Positions 28,054-36,856 of a stretch of 64,000 nt of DNA are shown here, piece after piece. Source of the DNA: Aneurinibacillus sp. GTDB taxonomy: Bacteria > Bacillota > UBA5301 > DYFA01. Position numbers and translations under genes: made by a program. Position 1 is the stretch's first letter; each line of letters starts with the position of its first letter. Where the stretch lies: assembly GCA_020725425.1 (NCBI GenBank), contig DYFA01000046.1, forward strand, positions 30,849 through 94,848, written 5' to 3'. Below the pieces are notes generated by a model. The model had not been told where the DNA came from and did no database searches. It saw nothing but the letters and a program-made list of their open reading frames with translations.

Positions 28054-28071
28054 TTGTGAAGGTTATCACAA
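28054..28071 (+). promoter_or_regulatory. Rex-type operator upstream of ndh
   Basis: TTGTGA (28054-28059), six bases, TCACAA (28066-28071): a perfect inverted repeat with the spacing of the Gram-positive Rex consensus. It lies 53 bases before the ndh start. Rex represses such genes when the NADH/NAD ratio is low, and ndh is a known Rex target in Bacillus and Staphylococcus. Confidence 0.8.
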
Positions 28072-28123
28072 TATTCGAAACTCGGGAGGCCAAAGCCTTC
28101 CGGGGGGACAGGAGGCGCAATTC

Positions 28124-29410
28124 ATGACTCAGCAGCGAGTGGTGGTGTTGGGTGCGGGGTACGGCGGGCTGACCTGCCTCCTCGCGCTGGCCAAGCGGTT
28201 GAAGCACAGCGGGGTTGAGCTCGTGCTGGTGAACAAGCACGAGTATCACCAGTTCATCACGGAACTGCACAAGCCGGCGGCGGGGTCGGCGGACTGCGAG
28301 TACATCCGGATTCCCCTGGGGCAGATCGTCAGCCGGCGCAGGGTGCGGCTGGTCAAGGCGACGGTGGACCGGATCGACATAGAGAACAGGAAGCTCATCT
28401 TCGAAGACGGCAATGAGCTTGCCTACGACAAGCTGGTGGTGGGGGTCGGGAGCGTGCCGGAATACTTCGGCATCCCGGGCATGCAGGAACACGCGCTGAC
28501 CCTGCGGAGCCTGAACTGCGCCCGGACGATCCACGAACACATCGAGTACCAGTTGGCCAGCTCGAAAGTGGTCAAGACGGAGCAGGAGCGCCAGGCCTGC
28601 CGGACCTTTGTGATCGGCGGGGCGGGCCTGACCGGCGTCGAGATGGCGGGCGAGCTGGCGGAAACGCTGCCCAGGCTCTGCCGGCGGTACGACATCGACC
28701 CGGCGGACGTGCAGGTCTATAACGTCGAAGCGGTGCCGGAGATCATGAGGGACTTCGAGACGGACCTGGCCCGCAGAGTCGCCCGGGACTTGGAGCGGAA
28801 GGGCGTGCAACTCATCACCGGAGTGCCGATCATGGAGGTCACCGCCGACTTCATCGCCCTGAAGGATGGGCGGGTGATCCCGACCCGCACGGTGATCTGG
28901 TCGGGCGGGGTGCGGGCCAACGACCTGCTCGAGCGGTCCGGCTTCCCGGTCGGGGCGAGAGGGCGGGCCAAGGTCGACCAGGGGATGCGGTCGCCCGCCA
29001 GCCCCGACGTCTACGTGATCGGCGACTGCGCCGAGGCCGTTGACCCGAAGACGGGGAAGCCGGCGGCGCCGACCGCCCACAACGCCATCGATCAGGGTTT
29101 GGTGGCGGCAAGGAACATCATCTCCGACTTGACCGGCGGGCCGCGGGCGGCGTTCCACCCGGTCGACCTGGGGGCAGTGGCCTCCCTGGGCGAGTCCTTC
29201 GCGGTGGGGTACGTGGGCCGGTTCAAGCTGGTCGGCCGCCCCGCCAGCGTGATGAAGGAAATGATCGAGCTGAAGTGGATTTGGAGCCTGGGTGGGATAC
29301 GGATGGTGCTTCTCCGCCTGCCCCGCCTGTTTCACCTGATCAAGGTGGCCTTGCGCCGCAAGGCCCCCTACCGGCCGCTGATCGGCCCGGCCTGCCGGTC
29401 CGGCGCCTAG
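28124..29410 (+). CDS. ndh: Type II NADH dehydrogenase (FAD-dependent)
   Basis: Single-subunit, non-proton-pumping NADH:quinone (or other acceptor) oxidoreductase. Two Rossmann motifs are visible: FAD VVLGAGYGGL at the N-terminus and NADH FVIGGAGLTGVEMAGEL mid-protein. The FAD-binding VYVIGDCAE is followed by APTAHNAIDQG. The C-terminal 60 residues are basic and amphipathic with hydrophobic stretches, the usual membrane-anchoring tail. ATG 28124 with GGAGG upstream is preferred over a GTG about 100 bases earlier, which would place the Rex operator inside the coding sequence. The protein has 428 residues. Expression is probably controlled by Rex. Confidence 0.9.
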   Translation: MTQQRVVVLGAGYGGLTCLLALAKRLKHSGVELVLVNKHEYHQFITELHKPAAGSADCEYIRIPLGQIVSRRRVRLVKATVDRIDIENRKLIFEDGNELAYDKLVVGVGSVPEYFGIPGMQEHALTLRSLNCARTIHEHIEYQLASSKVVKTEQERQACRTFVIGGAGLTGVEMAGELAETLPRLCRRYDIDPADVQVYNVEAVPEIMRDFETDLARRVARDLERKGVQLITGVPIMEVTADFIALKDGRVIPTRTVIWSGGVRANDLLERSGFPVGARGRAKVDQGMRSPASPDVYVIGDCAEAVDPKTGKPAAPTAHNAIDQGLVAARNIISDLTGGPRAAFHPVDLGAVASLGESFAVGYVGRFKLVGRPASVMKEMIELKWIWSLGGIRMVLLRLPRLFHLIKVALRRKAPYRPLIGPACRSGA

Positions 29411-29464
29411 CCCGGAGGTTCCTTCCGGACCCAGACCTCCTGACAACCTCGACCTGAGCCCCCC

Positions 29465-29501
29465 GGGGTGCGGACCACCGCCTGGTTCGCACCCCTTTTT
29501 T
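29465..29501 (+). terminator. Rho-independent terminator after ndh
   Basis: GGGGTGCG (29465-29472) pairs with CGCACCCC (29488-29495), with an inner ACCA/TGGT stem, followed by six T (29496-29501). It isolates ndh from the hydrogenase operon. Confidence 0.85.
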
Positions 29502-29544
29502 GCCTGGGGAGGGGGCTTCACCCTTGAGACGCTGCGGTGGAACT

Positions 29545-29562
29545 TCGTGAAGCGAGGCACAA
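29545..29562 (+). promoter_or_regulatory. Degenerate Rex-like site upstream of the hydrogenase promoter
   Basis: TCGTGA (29545-29550), six bases, GCACAA (29557-29562). It matches 10 of 12 positions of the TTGTGA-N6-TCACAA operator found before ndh, with the same spacing, and ends 26 bases upstream of the hydrogenase -35. It may be chance. Confidence 0.3.
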
Positions 29563-29587
29563 ATAGTGGTAATTTTCTCAAAACTTG

Positions 29588-29617
29588 TTGACACCGCAGA
29601 AGGGCTCGTGCTAACTT
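29588..29617 (+). promoter_or_regulatory. Promoter of the hydBGDA operon
   Basis: -35 TTGACA (29588-29593), 18-base spacer, -10 TAACTT (29612-29617). It sits in an AT-rich segment between the ndh terminator and the hydB start. The -35 is consensus; the -10 is weak. Confidence 0.45.
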
Positions 29618-29671
29618 ATACCCAATTATCCTATGGATTTTGTAGAAAATGGCACGAGAAGGGGTTGGAGT

Positions 29672-30703
29672 ATGAACGCCTACAAACTGCCGGAAGACCA
29701 CTTGAGCCCGTTCTTGTTGCGCCTCGGAAGTCAGGCCGAGGTCTATGCACCGGAACGGCAGGCGTCGGGGGAGGTGATATTCGCCCGACTTACCGACCCG
29801 GCGCGGGTGGTCACCGAATACACCCGGACGACGCTGCCGCTGAAGAAGTTCTTCAGCCTGCCGTCGGAGGTGATGTTCCGCTTCTCGGTGGACCGCGGCT
29901 ATGAGGTGCCGGAGGAGATAGCCTCCGTCCACCGGCGGGTGATCTTCGGTGCCCACGCCTGCGATCTCCACGCCCTGCAGATCCTGGATCGAACCTTCCT
30001 CCACGACCAGCCGGACCCGTACTACGCTCAACGCCGGGAGAGCACCGCCCTCATCGGACTCTCCTGCACCCCCGACGAGTTGTGTTTCTGCAACTCCTTC
30101 GGGACCGGCTTCGTGAGCGACGGGTACGACCTGTTCTTCGCCGCCGTGCCGGGGGGCTTCTTCGTCCAGATCGGCACCACCCGCGGCAACGACCTGATCG
30201 GAATGGCCAAGGACCTCTTCGCCCCGGCCGACGAAGCCGACCTCCTGGCCTACCGTCGCTACCTTAAGGAGCACAACGGCAAGTTCACCCGGGAGGTGAC
30301 CACTTCGGCCCTCCCCGGTATCCTGGAGTTGGAGACGGGTTCGGCGCTCTGGGGGGAGGCGGCTGACCGGTGCCTCGGTTGCGGCTCCTGTTCGATGGTC
30401 TGTCCCACCTGCTACTGCTTCTCCGTCAGCGACCGGCTGGACCTTAGCCTTAAGACCGGCGAGCGGAGGCGAACCTGGGACTCCTGCCTCTTCAAGGAGT
30501 ACGCCACGGTGGCGGGAGGCCACAACTTCCGCCCCGGCCGGGACGCCCGCCTGCGCCAGCGCCTCTTTCACAAGTTCGTGGACTTTCCGGCCCGGTTCGA
30601 GCGCTACGCCTGCGTGGGATGCGGCCGGTGCACCGCCGCCTGCCCGGCGGGGATCGACTTTGTGGCTCTCATCAAGGACTTGAGGAGGGAAGCCAGTGCT
30701 TGA
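29672..30703 (+). CDS. hydB: Group 3b NiFe hydrogenase (sulfhydrogenase) beta subunit, iron-sulfur
   Basis: Electron-transfer subunit linking the hydrogenase small subunit to the flavin subunit. Two 4Fe-4S ferredoxin motifs lie near the C-terminus, CLGCGSCSMVCPTC and CVGCGRCTAACPAG. An upstream HydB/HyhB-type domain contains GAHACDLHALQILD. ATG 29672 gives 343 residues; an in-frame ATG at 29633 adds a short leader without support. The gene overlaps hydG by 8 bases. Confidence 0.85.
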   Translation: MNAYKLPEDHLSPFLLRLGSQAEVYAPERQASGEVIFARLTDPARVVTEYTRTTLPLKKFFSLPSEVMFRFSVDRGYEVPEEIASVHRRVIFGAHACDLHALQILDRTFLHDQPDPYYAQRRESTALIGLSCTPDELCFCNSFGTGFVSDGYDLFFAAVPGGFFVQIGTTRGNDLIGMAKDLFAPADEADLLAYRRYLKEHNGKFTREVTTSALPGILELETGSALWGEAADRCLGCGSCSMVCPTCYCFSVSDRLDLSLKTGERRRTWDSCLFKEYATVAGGHNFRPGRDARLRQRLFHKFVDFPARFERYACVGCGRCTAACPAGIDFVALIKDLRREASA

Positions 30704-31553
30704 GCGGAAACTGCTCCCGATGATGGGTAACGTCTACCAGCCGCGTCTGGCCCGGCTGGTGCGAAAGCACCAACTGAGCGGGGATACTACCTTGTTCGCC
30801 TTCCGCTTCGAGGACCCTGATCAGGCGAGAAGGTTCACCTACCGCCCTGGCCAGTTTGTGGAGGTCTCTGTCCTCGGGGTGGGGGAGGCGCCGATCTCGA
30901 TCTCCTCCACGCCTACCCGGCCGGGGCTGATCGAACTCGTCGTCCGGCGGGTGGGCCGGGTGACCGACGCTCTGCACCGGCTGGAACCGAACGCCGCGGT
31001 GGGCCTCCGCGGCCCGTACGGCAACGGCTGGCCGATCGAGAAGCTGCGCCACCAGGACCTGGCGATCATCGCCGGCGGGCTGGGGATGGCCCCGCTCCGG
31101 TCGCTTCTGAACTACGTTTTGGACAACCGGGCGGAGTTCGGCCGACTGGTGGTGATGTACGGGGCCCGCACTCCGGACGATTTGCTCTTCAAAGACGAGC
31201 TGGCCGACCTCGGCGCACGGTCGGATCTGGATCTCCTCCTGGCGGTGGACCAGGACCCGACCGGGACGTGGAACGGCCGCGTGGGGGTCGTGACCACTCT
31301 GTTCGAGGGGCGGCAGTTCGATCCGCAGCGCACCTACGCCCTGGTGTGCGTGCCGCCGGTGGCCTTCAAGTACGTGGCGGCGGAGCTTACTCAGCGCGGC
31401 TTCCCCGGCGAACGCATCCTCATGTCCCTTGAGCGCAAAATGCAGTGCGGCGTGGGGAAGTGCGGTTACTGCAACGTGGGCCACAAGTACACGTGCCTGG
31501 ACGGCCCGGTCTTCAGCTACTGGGACGCCATCAACCTGCCGGGGATGATCTAG
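30696..31553 (+). CDS. hydG: Group 3b NiFe hydrogenase (sulfhydrogenase) gamma subunit, FAD/NAD(P)-binding
   Basis: Ferredoxin-NADP-reductase-like diaphorase subunit that reacts with NAD(P)(H). It has an FAD-binding beta-barrel (FTYRPGQFVEVSVLG, then SISSTP), a nucleotide-binding region with AIIAGGLGMAPLRSLLNYV, and a C-terminal 2Fe-2S cysteine set in CGVGKCGYCNVGHKYTC, as in dihydroorotate dehydrogenase electron-transfer subunits. The start GTG overlaps hydB by 8 bases. The protein has 285 residues. It allows the enzyme to balance hydrogen with the NAD(P)H pool. Confidence 0.87.
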   Translation: MLERKLLPMMGNVYQPRLARLVRKHQLSGDTTLFAFRFEDPDQARRFTYRPGQFVEVSVLGVGEAPISISSTPTRPGLIELVVRRVGRVTDALHRLEPNAAVGLRGPYGNGWPIEKLRHQDLAIIAGGLGMAPLRSLLNYVLDNRAEFGRLVVMYGARTPDDLLFKDELADLGARSDLDLLLAVDQDPTGTWNGRVGVVTTLFEGRQFDPQRTYALVCVPPVAFKYVAAELTQRGFPGERILMSLERKMQCGVGKCGYCNVGHKYTCLDGPVFSYWDAINLPGMI

Positions 31554-31572
31554 GGATGAAGGGGGAAGACGA

Positions 31573-32331
31573 GTGAAGCCGCGGGTAGGAATCTACGGCC
31601 TGACTTCCTGTGCGGGGGACCAACTGGTCCTGCTGAACTGCGAGGATGAACTCCTGGATATCGTGGCCGCAGTCGACCTGCGCTCCTTCGTGATGGCGCA
31701 GAGCGATCCGGCCGAAACCGAGCTGGACGTGGCCTTCGTCGAGGGGGCGGTAGCGCAGCTCCGGGATCTCCGGATGCTGCAAGACATTCGCCAGCGCGCC
31801 GCGCTCCTGGTCGCCATCGGGACCTGCGCCACCTGGGGTGGCATCCCGGCTCTTACCGGGGAAAACGAGGTGGCCGGGGCCAAGCGGCGGGTCTACGGCA
31901 GCGGGATCAAGGCGAAGCCGGGGTTTTTCGAGAACCTGCCGCCGACGCCGCTCTCCCGCCACGTGAAGGTGGACCTGGCGGTCCCGGGTTGCCCGATTGA
32001 GCCCGAGCAACTCCTGACAGGATTGGCGTCGCTGCTCCACGGCGACCTGCCCCGACTGCCGAAGTATCCAGTCTGCGCCGAGTGCAAGATGAAGGAGAAC
32101 TCCTGCCTCCTGGTGAGAGACGGGGCCGCCTGCCTCGGACCGCTCACCGTGGCCGGCTGCGGGGCCCGCTGCCCCAGCTTGAACCGCCCGTGCATGGGTT
32201 GCCGGGGACCCATCGAGGAGGCCAACTACTTCGCCGAGTATCGCCGGTTGATGGAGCTCGGGCATGACCCGAAAGAGATCCGCCTGCGCCTGCAGACCTT
32301 CGCCGCGCCGGCGGCCGCCCTCGAAGCCTGA
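31573..32331 (+). CDS. hydD: Group 3b NiFe hydrogenase (sulfhydrogenase) delta (small) subunit
   Basis: Small electron-transfer subunit carrying the proximal and further Fe-S clusters. It has the N-terminal YGLTSCAGDQ, a cysteine in IGTCATWGGIPA, the VPGCPIEPEQL motif, and later cysteines in CAECKMKENSCLL, AGCGARCP and CMGCRGP. All are expected cluster ligands of the group 3 small subunits. It has 252 residues and no signal peptide, so the enzyme is cytoplasmic. The GTG start lies 20 bases after hydG. Confidence 0.87.
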   Translation: MKPRVGIYGLTSCAGDQLVLLNCEDELLDIVAAVDLRSFVMAQSDPAETELDVAFVEGAVAQLRDLRMLQDIRQRAALLVAIGTCATWGGIPALTGENEVAGAKRRVYGSGIKAKPGFFENLPPTPLSRHVKVDLAVPGCPIEPEQLLTGLASLLHGDLPRLPKYPVCAECKMKENSCLLVRDGAACLGPLTVAGCGARCPSLNRPCMGCRGPIEEANYFAEYRRLMELGHDPKEIRLRLQTFAAPAAALEA

Positions 32332-32345
32332 AGGAGGAACGAGAC

Positions 32346-33632
32346 ATGGAACGGATCACTGTAGCGCACCTCGCCCGGGTGGAGGGACATGGCGGCATCG
32401 ACGTGACGCTCGCCGGCGACCGGGTGGCGGACGTGAACTTCGACATTTTCGAGGGATCCCGCTTCTTCGAGCAACTGTTGGTGGGCCGGACCTGGGACCA
32501 GGTCCCGGGGATCGTCTGCCGGGTCTGCGCCATCTGTTCCGCCGGACACTACGTCACCGCCCTGAAGGCGGTCGAAGACGCCCTGGGAATCAAGGTTTCC
32601 CCGCAAACCGAGGCGTTGCGGGAACTTCTCTTCCTCGGGCAGATGATCGAATCCCACGCCCTCCACCTCTTCTGTCTGGCAGTCCCGGACTTCCTGGGTT
32701 ACGGCGGGGTGATCCCCCTGGCCAACGACCGCCCGGACGAGGTCCGGCTGGGCCTGTCGCTGAAGAAGCTCGGGAACGAGCTGCAGACGGCGGTGGGTGG
32801 ACGGCCCGTCCACGCGGTCAACGCGATCGTGGGCGGGTTCGGGAAGCTTCCTGACCCGGAAGTCCTGCGCAGCCTGGGACGGCGGCTAGGCGAGGCGCTG
32901 GAGCAGGCGCCGGCGGTGGTGGCGCTGTTCGCCAGCCTCACCGTGCCGAACCACTCCGAGTCCCCGACGATCTACGTCGCCCTCGAACCGGAGGGGGAGG
33001 AGTTCTCCTTCTTCGGCCGCCGGATTGTCGCTTCCACCGGGGAGACGTTCGAAGTCCACGATTACCGGCGGGTCACCAACGAGACGGTGGTCGGCCACTC
33101 CCACGCCAAACACTCGCGGCTCGGCGGGCGGCCGTACATGGTCGGATCCCTCGCCCGCCTCCACCACTGGGCCGACCGCCTGACGCCGCGGGCCCGGGCG
33201 GTGGCGCGGGAGATCGGTCTCACCCTGCCCACCGAGAATATTCTGTATAACAACCACGCCCAGGCAGTGGAACTGGTTTGGTCGCTGGAGCGGGCCGCCG
33301 GCCTGATCGACGAACTCCTGACGGCCGGGATGAAGGAGGAGACTCCGGTCGAGGTGGTGTGGTCGGAACCCCGGAAAGGGACGGCCGCCACCGAGGTGCC
33401 GCGGGGAACGCTCTACCACTCGTACGAGTTCGACGCCGCCGGCCGGGTGACGGCGGCCGACATCATAACCCCGACGGCCCAGAATCTTGCCAACGTAGAG
33501 AAGGATATCCGGGCCTGTGCGGAGAAACTAGCAGGCAAGCCTGACGGGGACCTCGTGAACAACTTCGAGATGATTGTGCGGGCCTACGACCCCTGCATCT
33601 CCTGTTCGGTTCACTTGATCCGTCTAGCGTAG
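32346..33632 (+). CDS. hydA: Group 3b NiFe hydrogenase (sulfhydrogenase) alpha (large, catalytic) subunit
   Basis: Holds the NiFe centre. It has N-terminal RVEGHGG, the L1 ligand motif C58-R-V-C61 (CRVCAIC) and the L2 motif D-P-C417-I-S-C420-S-V-H423. The protein ends five residues later (LIRLA), a short tail like the one removed after the conserved histidine by a maturation protease in archaeal group 3b enzymes. No such protease or hyp gene lies in this window, so maturation must come from elsewhere. The 428 residues are normal. It is the last gene of the hydBGDA operon, 14 bases after hydD. Confidence 0.9.
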   Translation: MERITVAHLARVEGHGGIDVTLAGDRVADVNFDIFEGSRFFEQLLVGRTWDQVPGIVCRVCAICSAGHYVTALKAVEDALGIKVSPQTEALRELLFLGQMIESHALHLFCLAVPDFLGYGGVIPLANDRPDEVRLGLSLKKLGNELQTAVGGRPVHAVNAIVGGFGKLPDPEVLRSLGRRLGEALEQAPAVVALFASLTVPNHSESPTIYVALEPEGEEFSFFGRRIVASTGETFEVHDYRRVTNETVVGHSHAKHSRLGGRPYMVGSLARLHHWADRLTPRARAVAREIGLTLPTENILYNNHAQAVELVWSLERAAGLIDELLTAGMKEETPVEVVWSEPRKGTAATEVPRGTLYHSYEFDAAGRVTAADIITPTAQNLANVEKDIRACAEKLAGKPDGDLVNNFEMIVRAYDPCISCSVHLIRLA

Positions 33633-33668
33633 ATCCCGGGTACGGGTCAACCTCCCTGGGTCCGTCCG

Positions 33669-33695
33669 GCCGGCGAGCATCAGCTTGCCGGCTTT
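33669..33695 (+). terminator. Probable terminator after hydA
   Basis: GCCGGCGAG (33669-33677) pairs with CTTGCCGGC (33684-33692) with one G-T wobble, followed by TTTGCCCTT. The T-tract is short. Confidence 0.45.
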
Positions 33696-33751
33696 GCCCT
33701 TATCGGGAGAGCTGTATACAAAGAGCAGCGGCAGAGAGAGGAGGGGACGCT

Positions 33752-35029
33752 GTGTCTGACGGGAAGAACAAGCTTCGTTATTCCGCCCAGAAGCGCCAAA
33801 ACAAGATCTACCTCATCGACGTGACCAACCGGGATGGGGTGCAGACGGCCCGCATCGGCCTGTCCAAGCTCCAGAAGACCATGGTCAACTACTACCTGAA
33901 CCAGATGGGAATCTACCAGAGCGAAATGGGCTTTCCCGCACTCGGCCACGAGCGGAACTACATCAACGCTAACCTCGAGCTGGCCGAGTTGGGCCTCCTT
34001 TCGCCGATCGTGCTCTCCGGCTGGTGCCGGGCCAAAGCGGAGGATGTGCAGAAGGCCGTCGAGCTGACCCGGGTCAAGCACCTCAACCTCTCCATCTCGG
34101 TCTCGGAGATCATGACGCAGGGGAAATTCGGCGGGCGGCTCTCGCGGCAGGATGTCATCAAGATGATGACCGACGCGGTGGATGCGGCGGTCGAGGCCGG
34201 GATCCAGACCATCGGAGTCAACGCCGAAGACGCCTCCCGGACCGACGAGCGGTATGACGAGGAGTACCTGATCGAGTTCGGGCTGGCGGCCAAAGAACAC
34301 GGAGCGCACCGGATCCGGTACTGCGACACGCTGGGGTACGACCGGACCACCTCCATCTATGACGCGGTGAAGCGGCTGGCCGAGGCCGTCCAGCTCCCTA
34401 TCGAACTCCACACCCACAACGACCTCGGGTACGCTGTGGCCAACTCGGTCGAGGGGGCCATGGGGGCGATCGACGCCGGGGTGGACGCCTATATCAACAC
34501 CACGGTCAACGGGATGGGTGAGCGGGCCGGCAACGCCGACCTGGTCTCTGTGATCCTGGCCCTGACCAAGTCCCGGGGGCTGAAAGATGCCCAGATCCTC
34601 GACCCGCGAGTCGACCTCAAGATGGCCTGGAAGATCTGCAATTATGTGGCGAACGCCTTTGGGCTGCCGATTCCGATCAACCAGGTAGGGGTGGGGGCCA
34701 ACGCTTTCGCCCACGAGTCCGGCATCCACGCCGACGGCATGCTCAAGGACCGGGGGAACTACGAGCTGTACAGCCCGGAGGAGTTGGGAATCGGCGAGTA
34801 CGAGACGCGCCGGATCGGCCGGGTCATCACCACCGGGGAGTACGGCGGGCTGAAGGGGCTGATGTACGTCTACGACCAGCTCGGCATCGAGGTGAAGAAC
34901 CCCCGGGAGACGCTGGACCTGGTCCAGTACGCCTGGCAGCACAACCAGATGCCGCTCGTCCCGGACGAGCTGTGGCTGATTGCCAACTACCCGGAGCAGG
35001 TGCGGCAGATCCTAACGGTCACCCCGTAG
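33752..35029 (+). CDS. Re-citrate synthase-like member of the (homo)citrate/isopropylmalate synthase family
   Basis: DRE-TIM-type acyl-CoA:2-oxoacid condensing enzyme. The HxH metal site is LHTHNDLGYAVANS, with NGMGERAGNADL and the catalytic ESGIHADGML. The usual DTTLRDGEQ start is replaced by LIDVTNRDGVQTARIGLSKL, which I associate with Re-citrate synthases of anaerobic Clostridia. The 425-residue protein lacks the LeuA C-terminal leucine-binding domain. The genes downstream encode an aconitase-like pair and an isocitrate-type dehydrogenase, so citrate formation from oxaloacetate and acetyl-CoA is the best reading. Homocitrate or isopropylmalate synthase are alternatives. GTG 33752 follows GAGGAGGGG. 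Confidence 0.72.
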   Translation: MSDGKNKLRYSAQKRQNKIYLIDVTNRDGVQTARIGLSKLQKTMVNYYLNQMGIYQSEMGFPALGHERNYINANLELAELGLLSPIVLSGWCRAKAEDVQKAVELTRVKHLNLSISVSEIMTQGKFGGRLSRQDVIKMMTDAVDAAVEAGIQTIGVNAEDASRTDERYDEEYLIEFGLAAKEHGAHRIRYCDTLGYDRTTSIYDAVKRLAEAVQLPIELHTHNDLGYAVANSVEGAMGAIDAGVDAYINTTVNGMGERAGNADLVSVILALTKSRGLKDAQILDPRVDLKMAWKICNYVANAFGLPIPINQVGVGANAFAHESGIHADGMLKDRGNYELYSPEELGIGEYETRRIGRVITTGEYGGLKGLMYVYDQLGIEVKNPRETLDLVQYAWQHNQMPLVPDELWLIANYPEQVRQILTVTP

Positions 35030-35066
35030 GGACGTCGAGCGGATTTAAGCAGTTAGGGGGATAGTG

Positions 35067-36332
35067 TTGGGCAAGACGATTGCGGAAAAGATCCTGAGCC
35101 GGGCCAGCGGGACCGACGCCCACGCTGGGGACCTGGTCGTGGCGGACCTGGACTTCATCATGGGGCAGGACGGGACATCCCCGCTGGCGATCAAGGCCTT
35201 CCGGGCGATGAATGGGAGCCGCGTGGCGGACCCGGCCCGGGTGGCGATGGTGATCGACCACTCGGCTCCCAGCCCCAACGAGGGAGTCTCGGCGCTCCAC
35301 GCCCTGATGCGGGAGTTCGCCCAGGAGCAAGGGATACACTTCTTCGACGTGGGGGAGGGCGTCTGCCACCAACTGGTCCCGGAGCGGGGCCACGCTGTCC
35401 CGGGCGACCTGGTGATCGGGGCAGACTCCCACACCACCACCTACGGCGCGCTCAACGCCTTCTCCACCGGGGTCGGCTCGACCGACCTGGCGGCGGCCAT
35501 GCTCACGGGGAAGCTCTGGTTCAGGGTGCCGGAGACCTTCCGCGTCACCTGCCGGGGGAAGCTGCCGGCAGGCGTGTATGCCAAGGATCTCGTCCTCTAT
35601 CTTGCCGGCCGGCTGACGGCGGACGGCGCCACGTACATGGCGCTGGAGTTCGCCGGGGAGGCCGTGAGCGACCTCTCGGTGGAGGGCCGTTTCACCCTGT
35701 CCAACATGGCGGTCGAGATGGGGGCCAAGGCCGGCCTCGTAGCCTGCGACGACAAGACGCTGGCCTGGATCAAGGAGCACAGCTCCCGGGAACCGCGGCC
35801 GGCCAACCCGGATCCCGACGCGGTCTACGCCCGGGACGAGGAGTTCGACGTGAATGAACTGGTTCCGCAAGTGGCCAAGCCGCATACGGTGGACAACGTC
35901 GTCCCGGTGACCGAGGTGGCAGGCACGCCGGTCCAGCAGGCCGTCCTCGGCACCTGCACCAACGGGCGCCTGGAGGACCTACGGCTGGCGGCTTCCATCC
36001 TGCGAGGGCGCAAGGTGCACCCCGGAGTGCGGCTGATCGTGGCCCCGGCCTCCCGCCGGGTGTATCTCGACGCTCTGGCTGACGGAACCCTAGCGGCCCT
36101 GGTCGAGGCGGGAGCAGCGGTGGTCACGCCCGGCTGCGGGCCGTGCGTCGGGACCCACAACGGCGTCCCCTCCGACGGTGAGAACGTGATCTCCACGGCC
36201 AACCGCAACTTCAAAGGGCGCATGGGCAACAACAAGGCCTTCATCTACCTGGCCTCCCCGGCGACGGTGGCGGCCTCGGCCCTGGCCGGCTGCATCGCCG
36301 ACCCGCGGCCGTACGTCAAAGAGGGGAGGTAA
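35067..36332 (+). CDS. Aconitase/isopropylmalate isomerase family large subunit (LeuC/HacA type)
   Basis: Fe-S hydro-lyase large subunit. The N-terminus MGKTIAEKILSRA is typical. Fe-S cysteines are in LGTCTNGRLEDL and TPGCGPCVGTH. The substrate and active-site segments GADSHTTTYGAL and DHSAPSP are present. The TTG at 35067 (or GTG at 35064) follows AGGGGG. At 421 residues it is the short archaeal-type LeuC/HacA form, about 45 shorter than enterobacterial LeuC. Together with the next gene it probably isomerises citrate to isocitrate in this operon; isopropylmalate isomerisation is the alternative. Confidence 0.8.
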   Translation: MGKTIAEKILSRASGTDAHAGDLVVADLDFIMGQDGTSPLAIKAFRAMNGSRVADPARVAMVIDHSAPSPNEGVSALHALMREFAQEQGIHFFDVGEGVCHQLVPERGHAVPGDLVIGADSHTTTYGALNAFSTGVGSTDLAAAMLTGKLWFRVPETFRVTCRGKLPAGVYAKDLVLYLAGRLTADGATYMALEFAGEAVSDLSVEGRFTLSNMAVEMGAKAGLVACDDKTLAWIKEHSSREPRPANPDPDAVYARDEEFDVNELVPQVAKPHTVDNVVPVTEVAGTPVQQAVLGTCTNGRLEDLRLAASILRGRKVHPGVRLIVAPASRRVYLDALADGTLAALVEAGAAVVTPGCGPCVGTHNGVPSDGENVISTANRNFKGRMGNNKAFIYLASPATVAASALAGCIADPRPYVKEGR

Positions 36333-36336
36333 TCCG

Positions 36337-36843
36337 GTGAAAGGAACGGCGCACCGCTTCGGCGACGACGTGAACACCGACTACATCATCTCGGGCAAGT
36401 ACAAGTTCAAGACGCTGGATATGAAAGAGCTGGCGTCCCACGTGATGGAGGACCTGGACCCGGAGTTCGCCTCCCGGGTCAAGGCTGGCGACTTCATCGT
36501 CGCCGGGCGGAACTTCGGCTGCGGCTCCTCCCGGGAGCAGGCGCCCCTGGCGATCCTGTATGCGGGGGTAGGGGCGGTCCTGGCCAAGTCTTTCGCCCGC
36601 ATCTTCTACCGCAACGCCATCAACACCGGGTTGCCGGTGGTGGAGTGTGACACCGACCAGATCCGGGCCGGGGACGAACTGGAAGTCGACCTCGTCAACG
36701 GCAAGGTCGCGAACCTGACGCGGGGCGTGGTGTTGCCGGTGAAGCCGCTGCCCCCGGTCATGCTGCAGATTTTGGCGGACGGGGGGCTCGCCGAACACAT
36801 CCGGAAGCACGGCGGATTCGCCCTCGCCCAGAAAGTTGAGTAG
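36337..36843 (+). CDS. Aconitase/isopropylmalate isomerase family small subunit (LeuD/HacB type)
   Basis: Swivelling-domain subunit pairing with the preceding gene. It has the family motif DDVNTDYIISGKY, the NFGCGSSREQAP active-site loop, and IFYRNAINTGLPVVE. The specificity loop after the first motif reads YKFKTLD. Its two lysines could neutralise an extra carboxylate, favouring citrate or homocitrate over the hydrophobic side chain of isopropylmalate (inference by analogy to homoaconitase). It has 168 residues; the GTG start comes 4 bases after the large subunit stop, inside a GGGAGGT-led junction. Confidence 0.8.
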   Translation: MKGTAHRFGDDVNTDYIISGKYKFKTLDMKELASHVMEDLDPEFASRVKAGDFIVAGRNFGCGSSREQAPLAILYAGVGAVLAKSFARIFYRNAINTGLPVVECDTDQIRAGDELEVDLVNGKVANLTRGVVLPVKPLPPVMLQILADGGLAEHIRKHGGFALAQKVE

Positions 36844-36856
36844 CAGGAGGAAGGAG

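Noticed and set aside
28037..30571. 844-codon open frame on the minus strand
   Set aside because: It is antisense to ndh and hydB, crosses the ndh terminator and Rex operator, and has no recognisable domains.
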